A stretch of DNA of 21,092 nt, taken from positions 1-21,092 of the forward strand of contig JAWKRB010000055.1 of assembly GCA_041389885.1 (NCBI GenBank), given 5' to 3'. Position numbers and translations under genes: made by a program. The notes beneath the pieces were generated by a model. That model was not told the DNA's origin, did no database searches, and worked only from the letters and a program-made list of their open reading frames with translations. Below, piece by piece: positions 1-6,973 of this stretch. The stretch comes from JAWKRB01 sp041389885 (GTDB lineage Bacteria; Myxococcota_A; Polyangia; Polyangiales; Ga0077539). The first letter of the stretch is position 1. Each line of letters starts with the position of its first letter.

Positions 1-870
1 AGCGTCGAGCATTCGCGCGAGCTCTGCGAGGCCTTCCGCGCCGCCGGCGTCGCCGCGGGGCACATCGACGGCACCATGGACACCGACGCGCGCGACGCGG
101 TGCTCTCGGACCTGCGCGCGGGGCGGATCACCGTGGTGTGCAACTACGGCGTGCTCACCGAGGGCTGGGACGAGCCGCGCGTGAAGTGCATCGTGCTCGC
201 GAGGCCCACGAAGAGCCTCTCGCTCTTCCTGCAGATGTGCGGTCGAGGCCTGCGTCCCTGGCAGGACCAGAGCGCGCTGCTCCTCGACCACGCGGGCGCG
301 GTGCACGAGCACGGCTTCCCGGGCGACGCGCGAGAGTGGAGCCTCGACGGCAAGGTCAAGCGCAAGGGCGCGGTCTCGATCCGCACCTGTCCCGAGTGCT
401 ACGCCGCGCTCCCCGCGGGCACCGGGGTCTGCACCGAGTGCGGGCACGTCTTCACCGCCGAGGAGCGTGAGGGCCCGGCGCATGTCGAGGGCGAGCTCGT
501 CGAGGCCGACGCCTCCAAGCGCGCGCCGAAGGTCTCGATGGACGAGCGCGTCGCGTTCTACGAGCACACCCTGCGCGACGGCGTCGCGCGCGGCCGCCAG
601 GTCGGCTGGGCCCGCCACCGCTACCGTGAGCGCTTCGGGATCTGGCCTGCGGGTCCTCGCCTGGTCGCTCTCGAGCGCACCCACTACCCCCGCCCCACGC
701 TGGCCGAGCTCGCCGACGTGCCCGCGATCGACCTCGACGCCGATGTGCTCGCCGAGGCGCCGGCGCCGCCGCCTGTCGCGCCCCCGCGCCGTGCGCGACG
801 CATCGACCTCGCCGCGCTCGTCGCCGCGATGCCGCCCGAGCCCGCGGAGGTCGTGTCGTGGGCGCTGTAG
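1..870 (+). CDS. SF2 DEAD/DEAH-type helicase, C-terminal part (cut by window start)
   Basis: The reading frame is open from base 1, so the N-terminal ATPase lobe lies outside the window. What remains is the second RecA-like lobe of a superfamily 2 helicase. It shows a motif V-like segment (VLTEGWDEPRVKCIVLARPT) followed by a motif VI-like QMCGRGLRP with its arginine finger. Further on is a four-cysteine zinc-ribbon-like unit, CPEC...CTEC, near 390-445. The tail is rich in Ala, Pro and Arg and probably disordered. Helicases of this type often sit next to VRR-NUC nucleases and primases in phage replication modules, as here. The role is inferred to be DNA unwinding or remodelling in phage replication. 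The next gene overlaps its stop codon. Confidence 0.85.
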   Translation, partial: SVEHSRELCEAFRAAGVAAGHIDGTMDTDARDAVLSDLRAGRITVVCNYGVLTEGWDEPRVKCIVLARPTKSLSLFLQMCGRGLRPWQDQSALLLDHAGAVHEHGFPGDAREWSLDGKVKRKGAVSIRTCPECYAALPAGTGVCTECGHVFTAEEREGPAHVEGELVEADASKRAPKVSMDERVAFYEHTLRDGVARGRQVGWARHRYRERFGIWPAGPRLVALERTHYPRPTLAELADVPAIDLDADVLAEAPAPPPVAPPRRARRIDLAALVAAMPPEPAEVVSWAL

Positions 871-1523
871 CGATGCCCGAGCCGGTGAGCTACGCCGAGG
901 CCGCCGCGCGGGGCGCCTCCGTGCGGATCGTCGTCGCGGGGCTGACGGCCTCGCGCGTCGAGGTCAGCGCCCCGCGCGACGTCGCCGACGCGCTGCGCGC
1001 CGCGCTCTCCTGGCGCGTCGAGGCGATGCGGGCGCAGCTGCGCGAGCCACTGCGGCGCCCCGGCGCCACGCTGCGCGCGCGCCCCGGGCTCGTGCTCCCG
1101 ATGCTCCCGGAGGTGACCTGGGCCGGGTGGCGCGAGAGCTACGGCCGCAAGGTCTTCGTGAAGCTCCGCGCCCAGCGTCCCGCGCCGGGCCTGTGCGACT
1201 CCTGCGGTGACCCGGTGCCGCACGAGACCGGCGACTGCGCCCTGTGCAACGCCGCCCGCGTGGCCGCGCTGCGCGCCGAAGGCCTGCTGCCGCAGCCCGC
1301 ACCGAGCGCGGTGCCCGAGCGGCAGACCGAGGCTGCATGGCGCGCGGAGCTCGTCGCGGGGCTGCCCCGGCGCAGCGCGCCGCCCACCGTCGTCGCGACC
1401 TGGACCTGCGGGGTGTGCGGGCGCGAGCTGCGCGGCAACGCCGACCCGGAGCTCGAGTGCGGGCCCTGCGAACTGCGCCGCATCTCGGTGATGAGCACGC
1501 GGCGGCTCGGAGGCGGCGCATGA
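858..1523 (+). CDS. Hypothetical protein with two four-cysteine (zinc-finger-like) clusters
   Basis: I do not recognise this family. The GTG start at 858 is preferred because GGAGG lies 7 bases upstream; an ATG at 873 is the alternative. The predicted product is about 221 residues. The C-terminal half holds two likely metal-binding units: CDSC...CALC around residues 113-130 and CGVC...CGPC around residues 177-205. This spacing suits zinc ribbons, which in phage replication operons usually mediate DNA or protein contacts. The N-terminal part resembles no motif I know. The gene overlaps the helicase by 13 bases and shares ATGA with the nuclease, so it is translationally coupled to both. A role in replication or recombination is inferred from position only. 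Confidence 0.7.
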   Translation: MGAVAMPEPVSYAEAAARGASVRIVVAGLTASRVEVSAPRDVADALRAALSWRVEAMRAQLREPLRRPGATLRARPGLVLPMLPEVTWAGWRESYGRKVFVKLRAQRPAPGLCDSCGDPVPHETGDCALCNAARVAALRAEGLLPQPAPSAVPERQTEAAWRAELVAGLPRRSAPPTVVATWTCGVCGRELRGNADPELECGPCELRRISVMSTRRLGGGA

Positions 1524-1885
1524 GGGAGCAGGAGTTCCAGCAGCAGCTCCGCCTGGCGATCACGCGAGCGCGGATCCCGGTGCGCCTCTGGCGGCAGCCC
1601 GCGGGGCGCATGGAGCTCGCGCGCGGCGGCAGGGTCGAGGGCGCGCCCGTGGGCGCCGCGGACCTCACCGGCATCGTGTCGCCCGAGGGGTGGCGCATCG
1701 AGATCGAGATCAAGGGTCCGCGCACGCCCGTCACCACCGAGCAGGTGCACTGGCGCGAGGCGATGCGCGCCGCGGGGGCGATCGCGTTGCTCGTGCGCTA
1801 CGACGGCCGGCTGCTCCTCGAGGAGAACCTCAGTCGCGCCGTCGGCGAGATCCGCGCCGCCATCGAGGAGCGCCGCCGTGGGTGA
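1520..1885 (+). CDS. VRR-NUC domain nuclease
   Basis: This is a compact 121-residue protein made almost entirely of a VRR-NUC (PD-(D/E)XK-like) nuclease fold. The signature is visible in order: GAAD at about residues 46-49, the ExK core in IEIEIKG at about 60-66, and the downstream glutamine and tryptophan in TEQVHW. VRR-NUC proteins cut branched or structured DNA, and stand-alone versions are common in phage replication operons beside helicases. The ATG at 1520 has GGAGG six bases upstream and overlaps the stop of the preceding gene (ATGA). Its own stop overlaps the GTG start of the primase-helicase. The family call is firm from the motifs; the substrate is unknown. Confidence 0.85.
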   Translation: MREQEFQQQLRLAITRARIPVRLWRQPAGRMELARGGRVEGAPVGAADLTGIVSPEGWRIEIEIKGPRTPVTTEQVHWREAMRAAGAIALLVRYDGRLLLEENLSRAVGEIRAAIEERRRG

Positions 1886-4800
1886 CGCCCTCGACACGCC
1901 CGTCTGCGTGGTGCGCCACAACCGCGTGCCCGGCATCCACCAGCCCGGCGTGGTGACCTCGAGCTGCGCGGCGCGCGGCTGCACGACGCACACCTTCGAC
2001 TGGCGCGCTCCCGCGGGCTCCGCCGAGAACACCCACGGCATCCGCGCCGCCCTCACCCGCACGACGCTGCGAGAGGCCCTCAGCGCCCACCACGCGACCG
2101 AGGCGCACCTCACGATGTACCTCGTGCTCGGCGCCGATGGAGCGCCCCTGCCCGCCCAACCCCGCGTCACCAAGGACTCGCTCCCCTGGCTGCGCGCACA
2201 GGGCTTCGAGGTGGTGGTCACCGGCTTCATGGCCGACGCCGACACGCCCGGGCACATCCCGTGGACCCCGGAGCTGCTCGAGGCCTTCGACGCGCTGTGG
2301 GCCTCGGCGCGCGGCCCCCTGGCGACCGCGGGGCTGTACCTCTCGCCCAAGGGCTACCGCCTCGTGCAGCCCATCACCCGCTGGCTCCGGGCCGAGGAGG
2401 GCGAGGCCTCGCTGCGCACCTGGCTGCGCGAGCTCGTCGCCGCCGGCGTCGATCCGCGCGTGGAGGACGTGCACGACTGGACCCGCCTGATGCGCACGCC
2501 GCACCACCGCCGTCCCACGGGCGCCGTGCGCGCGCCGCGGGTGGACCTCTCGCGCATGGTGGCGATCGACCCTCCGCCTCCCGCCGCGGACCTGGCGCGC
2601 GTCCCCCGCCGCCGCGCGGCGCAGCCCCGCGTTGGAGCCGCAGGCGCCGAGCTCGGGGTGGCCTTCGTCGAAGAGGTCCCCGCGGGCTGGGAGCACGCCG
2701 CCGACGCCCTGGGCGCGGCGATCCGCGACACCGTGACGGCGCAGTGGCGCCGGTGCTACCTCGCCCTCGCCGCTGCCCTCGCCTCCCGCGGGTGTCCCCT
2801 CGAGGGCATCCCCTCGGTGATCGCGCGCGCACACCGCGTCGACCCCGCGTGGGAGAGCCTCACCGCCGACCGCCTGCAGATCGCTCGCACCACGGTCACC
2901 CGCTGGGCCAACGGCCAGGAGCTGCTCGGCTACGCCTGCCTGCGGTCGGAGTTCCCCGCCGTCGCCGACGCCCTGGACACGACCACCACCGACGGCGCCG
3001 AGGCGCGTGTGCTGCGCCAGCTCGCCGCGCCCTCACCCAGGCCCATGCCCGTGGCCGACGCCGTCGCAGCGATCGAGCGCACCCTCGCCGGCGCCGTCGG
3101 CGTGACGCTCATCGCCGCGCCGCCGGGCACCGGCAAGACGCACGCGGTGGCCGCCTTCGCCTCGCGCCTGGCGCCCATCACCGACCGGGCGCGTCCTGGC
3201 GCGCGCGTCGCGGTGAGCTCACCCACCCACCGACTCGCGCGGCAGACCGCGGCGAAGCTCCCTGGCCGTAGCCTGCACATCTTCTCGCCGCCCTCGCTCG
3301 TCGACGAGGCGACCGGGCGCCCGGTGTGTCCCTACGCCGAGAGCGCCCGGCTGCTGGCCGCGGGCCGACAGAGCGTGCGCAGGGAGTTCTGCGACGGGCG
3401 CGGGCAGAACCCCTGCGAGCTCGCCGACGGCTGCCGTGCGCGCGAGGGCGTCGAGGGCTCGCCGACGGCGAACCTCGTGGCCGGGGTGCATGGCCTGTGC
3501 GCGAGCTGCGAGCGCCTACGCCGGCCCTCGGGCGTGCTGGTGGTCGACGAGCCCGGCGAGATCACCCTCACCGAGCGGGTCACCCTCGACGATCTCGACA
3601 CGGCCCGGCGCTACCTCGACGCGTTCTCGTCTCGGGCTACGCCGCGCAGATCGCCCCGGCGCTGGCCGCGTTCACCGCGTGGGTGCGCGAGCGCGGGGCT
3701 CTGGACGGCGAGCTCCCCAGCGTCGAGCACGCGGTCTTCGCCTCGGCGGACCTGGTGCCCGAGGCGCTGCTCGAGGAGGCCTCGCTGGCCGAGGGGCAGA
3801 GCCTGGGGTGGCAGGTGATCGGCGCGGCGCGCGACGCCATCTCCCCCGAGGCGCGCTCCAAGGCCCCGCCACTGCTCTGGCGCTCGGTGGCCCTGGCCCG
3901 GGCCAACGCAGGCCGTGCCGCCGAGCTCGGGCGAGCCTCGCGGGTGCTCGACCTCTTGCGGCGCGCGCTGCTGGGCCGGGTGCCCTTCGGCGTGCGCCTG
4001 GACGAGCGCGACGGCGACCGCGCCGCGTCGATCGTCACGGTGTCCGACGAGCTCGCCCTGGCGCTCGAGCACGAGGGCCCCGTGGTGATTCTCGACGCCA
4101 ACGCAGGCCTGCACCGCGCCGCCATCGCCAAGGTCTTCGGCGCCGAGCCCGCGTTCCTCAACCTCGCCGTCGCCGACGGCGCGCCCATCGCCCGCACCGT
4201 GCTCGCCACCGCGAACGCCACGCGCAAGGCCTGGATGCCCCGCGGCGTGCCCGACTGGCGCGCGATCCTCCCCGCGGTGCGCGCCGCCCTGGCCTGGGCC
4301 GCCGAGGACCCCGCGACCGAGCGGGTGGGCCTGATCGCCCCCAAGGAGCTCCACGTCGCCTTCGCCCTGTGCCTCGCGCCCGATGCGCCGGCGACCGCGA
4401 CGCTGGTGCGCAGCTCGCGGCTGACCCGGCGCGCCCTCGACGAGGTGCGGCGCGTGGTGGCCCCGGTGCTCGCGGCCTGGCGGGGCTCGATCGTCACCGG
4501 GCACTACGGCGCCCTCGAAGGCCTCGATCACATGGCCGACTGCGATGCGACGATCACCCTGCTCGACCCGCGGCCCAACCTCGGCGACGAGCAGCTGCGC
4601 GCCGACTACCTCGAGCTCGAGGTCGACGGGCGCCTCGACGACCTGGCCGCCGCCGAGCTGCAGCAGGCGCATGGGCGGCTCCGGACGATCCATCGCACGC
4701 GCCCCGGCCGACAGCTCCACGTCGGCGCCGTCGTGCCCGCGGGCTGGCCCGGCCTCGAGGTCGAGGTGCGCAGGATGCCCGTGGGGCGCCCCAGGACCGC

Positions 4801-5251
4801 CGGGACGGCCCTCAGCGGGGCCGAGCTGAAGACCGCGCGGGAGTCGAGCGGGATGGGCGTGCGGGAGCTCGCCAGGGCCCTCGGCGTGAGCCCGGCGACG
4901 GTGCTGCGCTACGAGGATGGCACCCGGGGGATCCCCGAAGCCGTCGCCACGGCTGTGCTCGCGCTCGGCCTGGGTGTTCCCGAAACCCCTGTAAGAGATA
5001 CCCCTAACAGGGGGTTTCGGGAACTTCAGATGTTCAGTACCCCGGCGCCCGTTGCTACAGGGGGTTTCGGGAACACTCCGAAGCACGCCCCGCTACAGGG
5101 GGTTTCGGGAACACCTGAGCCCGACGACGACGGCTCCGGTGGGGGCAAGCCGCGCCGACGGGCCCGTCGCCTCGACCTGAAGGTGCTCCTCGGGGAGCAC
5201 GCCTCGACGACCGCTCCTCATGCCCGAGCTGCTGGAGATACCGATGCCTGA
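1878..5251 (+). CDS. Primase-helicase with C-terminal HTH domain, interrupted by an apparent frameshift near 3625
   Basis: The GTG start at 1878 has GAGGAG 7 bases upstream. The N-terminal ~220 residues look like an archaeo-eukaryotic primase: FMADADTPGH near 117-126 (DxD metal site), LYLSPKGYRLV near 153, and DWTRLMRTPHHRR near 200. A helicase domain follows, with Walker A (PPGTGKT, ~415) and a VLVVDEP Walker B (~555). About six cysteines lie between them (residues 484-545), as in Fe-S or zinc-bearing helicases. Near 3625 the coding frame moves back one base. The protein resumes at SGYAAQIAPALAAF and continues through a motif VI-like QQAHGRLRTIHR to an Xre-type HTH (4820-4980) and a disordered basic tail. 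Corrected length is about 1,120 residues. The shift site is not a canonical slippery heptamer, so an indel is likeliest. Primase assignment is moderately sure, helicase firmer. Confidence 0.75.
4976..5112 (+). repeat. Four copies of a 16-17 bp repeat inside the replication gene (possible origin iterons)
   Basis: The sequence CAGGGGGTTTCGGGAAC occurs exactly at 5008-5024, 5058-5074 and 5096-5112, the last two preceded by CTA. An inverted copy with one base fewer lies at 4976-4991 and pairs with the 5008 copy across a 16-base loop. The direct copies fall in different codon phases (translated as NRGFREL, TGGFGNT and QGVSGTP), so DNA rather than protein has been conserved. They follow directly after the HTH-coding part of the primase-helicase gene, an arrangement that recalls lambda-type origins inside an initiator gene. 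Origin function is inferred. Confidence 0.8.
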
Positions 5252-5852
5252 CCCTTCGGCCCTGACCGCTTACGCGCGCGCCGAATGGCCTGCGCTCCTC
5301 GTCGACCTGCACCTCGCGCGCCGCTACCGGGCCTCGCAGTGCGCTCCCTCGGCGGGCGCGCCCCGAGAGCCCGCCTGCTCGCTCGGGCGGCTGCAGGGGG
5401 CCGCAGGGGGCGCCCAGCGCGACGCCTCGGGGTCGCAGGTCGCATCGCTCTGGGCGGTGGTACAGGCGCCGAGCGCCCACCGGGTGCGGGCGGGCTTCGT
5501 CGAGCAGCTCGAGCGCTGGCTCGAGGAGACCACACCGCGGGCTGAGACGGACTGGGGGCGGGCGCGGCGGGCTGCCGAGCGGCTCACGCGCCTGGACGGT
5601 CCCACGGCGCGGCTGCTCGCGATGCTCGGCGCCGAGCTCGCCGCGGGCGCGAGCTGGCGGTCGGCGGCGGCGCTGACGGCGGAGACGGCGCCGGACGCGC
5701 TGCGCGCGGCGTGGGGGGCGCGCACGGCGGAGGAGCGGGGACTGGTCGGCAGGCCGCGGCGGGAGGTGGGCGCGCCGCCGGTGGGCGCAGAGCGCATCGC
5801 ATGGGGCGAGGCGCGGCTCACCGGGGCGGTGCTGGCGTGGATGGAGGGGTGA
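5244..5852 (+). CDS. Hypothetical protein, end of the replication operon
   Basis: I recognise no family. The chosen start is the ATG at 5244, which overlaps the upstream stop (ATGCCTGA) and has GGAG 6 bases before it; an in-frame ATG at 5220 is possible. The product is about 202 residues, rich in Ala and Arg and mainly helical in appearance, with LERWLEETTPRAETDWGRAR in the middle and a C-terminal WGEARLTGAVLAWMEG. No metal-binding cluster, membrane segment or nucleotide-binding motif is visible. It is the last large gene before the GC drop at about 5850. A replication or regulatory accessory role is inferred only from the operon. Confidence 0.6.
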   Translation: MPDPSALTAYARAEWPALLVDLHLARRYRASQCAPSAGAPREPACSLGRLQGAAGGAQRDASGSQVASLWAVVQAPSAHRVRAGFVEQLERWLEETTPRAETDWGRARRAAERLTRLDGPTARLLAMLGAELAAGASWRSAAALTAETAPDALRAAWGARTAEERGLVGRPRREVGAPPVGAERIAWGEARLTGAVLAWMEG

Positions 5853-5911
5853 TGACGGGCTGGGCAGCAATCACAGAACCGTCGCTCCGAAAGATCCTAG
5901 GGGAGGATTAG
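5852..5911 (+). CDS. Possible 19-residue ORF or truncated gene start at the GC boundary
   Basis: An ATG overlapping the preceding stop (TGATG) opens a short frame reading MTGWAAITEPSLRKILGED before TAG. The stop/start overlap copies the coupling used by the other operon genes, but composition becomes AT-richer within these codons. It could be a genuine small ORF, or the remaining start of a gene replaced when the low-GC segment arrived. Its 3' end overlaps the 3' end of the convergent RHH gene by about 15 bases. Confidence 0.25.
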   Translation: MTGWAAITEPSLRKILGED

Positions 5912-6130
5912 CTTCTGCTCAGCACCGTTCTTACTTCGAATAATCACATCGGCCTCGTCGGTCAAACTAGCAGATACGATTACATCGTAGAAGGAGAGTG
6001 CCCGACGAAGCACCTCAGACGTAGTAGAAGCTCCAGTCAACTGCCGTAGCTCTTCGAGGCGAACTCGTACTCGCTCAGGTAGTTCCAGATGGAGGCGGGC
6101 GCGATTTTCTGGGCGGGCGGGTCGAGGCAT
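5897..6130 (-). CDS. Ribbon-helix-helix (CopG/Arc-like) DNA-binding protein
   Basis: This 77-residue protein has the layout of a ribbon-helix-helix repressor. A short basic N-terminus leads into a beta strand (RARLHLELPE, ~10-19), helix A (RVRVRLEELRQLTG) and helix B (STTSEVLRRALSFYDVIV, ~36-52). A C-terminal extension (DEADVIIRSKNGAEQ) is often seen in transcriptional members. RHH proteins dimerise and bind arrays of short repeats through the paired strands. The ATG at 6130 is supported by AAGGTG on the minus strand six bases upstream. The gene starts inside the end of the membrane-protein gene (about 56-base overlap), so the two are probably co-expressed. Codon composition is less GC-rich than in the flanking operons. 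The phased hexamer array at 6545-6631 is a candidate target; this is an inference. Confidence 0.75.
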   Translation of the reverse strand: MPRPARPENRARLHLELPERVRVRLEELRQLTGASTTSEVLRRALSFYDVIVSASLTDEADVIIRSKNGAEQKLILP

Positions 6131-6389
6131 TGATCACCTTAGCAAGATGGGGTGAAAGGACACCGAGGGAGACCATGCCCACGATCGCTCCCACCGATGC
6201 TGGGTCGATTGTCGGCCTGACAATCGACAGGATCACGACCGCGGTGACACCGACAGTCGTTAGGAACGTGCTTCGGCCGAGTGCCGCAGCCGTCCGGATA
6301 CACAGGCCCGGAAACCGACCGCACTCCAAGAGGCTGACTTCGCTGTAGAAGTCGCTCTTGGCACGAACCAACTCATTAATGTCTTGCAT
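6075..6389 (-). CDS. Small two-helix membrane protein
   Basis: This is a 104-residue protein of unknown family. Residues 1-40 form a soluble, partly charged N-terminus with two cysteines. Two hydrophobic helices follow: TFLTTVGVTAVVILSIV (~41-57) and VGAIVGMVSLGVLSPHL (~66-82). The C-terminal tail is Pro- and Arg-rich and overlaps the start of the RHH gene in another frame. The topology would suit a holin-like, superinfection-exclusion or lysogenic-conversion protein, but no family motif supports any of these. It is the first gene of a two-gene unit transcribed against both flanking operons, in DNA of lower GC than its neighbours, which suggests separate acquisition. Either ORF of this overlapping pair could be spurious, but the strong RHH pattern makes the unit credible. 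Confidence 0.5.
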   Translation of the reverse strand: MQDINELVRAKSDFYSEVSLLECGRFPGLCIRTAAALGRSTFLTTVGVTAVVILSIVRPTIDPASVGAIVGMVSLGVLSPHLAKVINASTRPPRKSRPPPSGTT

Positions 6390-6453
6390 CTGCGGAGCCT
6401 CGAAACTGCCCCGCGTGTGCTGGATCTCATGTCAGCCTTTTGTGAGAAGGGGC

Positions 6454-6506
6454 GGGCAGTCGGCCGCCCAGCACTCACGGGGTTGGGTTGCGAAAACCGA
6501 CTGCCC
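6454..6506. repeat. Inverted repeat with perfect 10-bp arms
   Basis: GGGCAGTCGG at 6454-6463 is the exact reverse complement of CCGACTGCCC at 6497-6506, separated by 33 bases. It lies upstream of the - strand membrane-protein gene, in the untranslated leader if transcription begins farther upstream. It could be an operator pair or a folded leader. No poly-T tract follows on either strand, so it is not an obvious intrinsic terminator. Confidence 0.5.
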
Positions 6507-6544
6507 AGTGGAGAGGCGAAAGGCGTGTAGTGTTGCGCATTGGC

Positions 6545-6631
6545 TTGAATTCGGCGTTTGAATAGTGCTTGAATAGCGTTTGAATAGTGCTTGAATTTAG
6601 CGTTTGATTGGCGTTTGATTGGCGTTTGATT
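6545..6631. repeat. Array of eight phased TTGA(A/T)T hexamers
   Basis: TTGAAT begins at 6545, 6558, 6569, 6580 and 6591, and TTGATT at 6604, 6615 and 6626. Intervals are 13, 11, 11, 11, 13, 11 and 11 bases, so most sites sit about one helical turn apart on the same DNA face. Spacers commonly end in GCG or TGC. This is typical of cooperative binding by a small regulator or partition/replication protein. The RHH protein encoded about 400 bases away is the obvious candidate in the window. Confidence 0.85.
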
Positions 6632-6853
6632 TCTCTGTAAGCGAGTCCGATGATCGCGGGCCCGCCTGCTTCGATGGGGCCCATGTTATGGGCTCTCTAT
6701 GGGCCGCGCAAGGTCGCAGGTGCGATTTTGTTCCGCCTTCGGCGCCTCGCTGCTGTCTGGCGGGGGCGAGAGTCCTGGGAGATCTTCGGGCAGCCCGTCG
6801 GCGAGCTACCTCAGCTTGCCAGATCAATCGGCGCGCCATCCTTGACCTGGGAT

Positions 6854-6866
6854 TTTCGGAACGAAA
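6854..6866. promoter_or_regulatory. Palindrome overlapping a degenerate copy of the replication-gene repeat
   Basis: TTTCG-GAA-CGAAA is a short palindrome about 110 bases before the first late gene. With its flanks it reads ATTTTCGGAACGAAACCC then TGTGA, which resembles the inverted repeat copy at 4976 (CGAAACCCCTGTAA) with one base deleted and one changed. The same protein may bind both places; this is an inference from similarity alone. Confidence 0.4.
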
Positions 6867-6921
6867 CCCTGTGACCTGCAGCGGGTGAGGTGCGCCCTGC
6901 GCGCGCCATCCTGCACCGGCG

Positions 6922-6951
6922 CCGCGCGGTGTCTCGAACATCACCGCGCGG
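6922..6951. promoter_or_regulatory. Perfect 10-bp dyad before the first late gene
   Basis: CCGCGCGGTG (6922-6931) and CACCGCGCGG (6942-6951) are exact reverse complements around a 10-base centre. The dyad ends about 12 bases before the GGAG ribosome site of the gene at 6974. It could be an operator or an mRNA hairpin affecting translation. CCGCGCGGTGTC recurs at the start of the small terminase gene near 7198. No T-run follows, so it is not called a terminator. Confidence 0.5.
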
Positions 6952-6973
6952 CGTCACCTCTTCGGAGCACACC

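Larger units (their letters stand above)
6390..6973 (+). promoter_or_regulatory. Non-coding control region between early and late operons
   Basis: I see no convincing gene in these roughly 580 bases; short open frames on both strands have no consistent codon composition. The region holds the presumed promoter of the - strand membrane/RHH unit and that of the late + strand operon. It also contains a long-range inverted repeat (6454-6506), the phased hexamer array (6545-6631), a 12-bp direct repeat GCGCGCCATCCT (6831 and 6901), a palindrome (6854-6866) and a 10-bp dyad (6922-6951). A TTGACC at 6842-6847 could be a -35 element, but no good -10 box follows, so no promoter is called precisely. Confidence 0.5.

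Noticed and set aside
4976..5024. Inverted repeat considered as a transcription terminator
   Set aside because: It lies inside a continuing gene, has no T-run after it, and two further direct copies follow that cannot form the same hairpin.
3611..5086. A 491-codon open frame on the - strand opposite the primase-helicase
   Set aside because: Low-complexity His/Gly/Arg-rich translation opposite a gene with clear helicase and HTH motifs; same GC artefact.
5894..5908. Small palindrome ATCCT-AGGGG-AGGAT as a bidirectional terminator
   Set aside because: Arms of five bases with no T-run on either strand are too weak to call.
6130..6561. Two + strand open frames (6130-6348 and 6358-6561)
   Set aside because: They are antisense to the membrane protein or lie over the control repeats, have no ribosome site, and show no recognisable protein pattern.
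6545..6631. Short repeats considered as a CRISPR array
   Set aside because: The repeats are only six bases with five- to seven-base spacers and similar spacer sequences; no cas genes are nearby.
6619..6888. Short + strand frames of 70-90 codons in the control region
   Set aside because: No ribosome site, two competing frames over the same bases, and no codon bias like that of the real genes.
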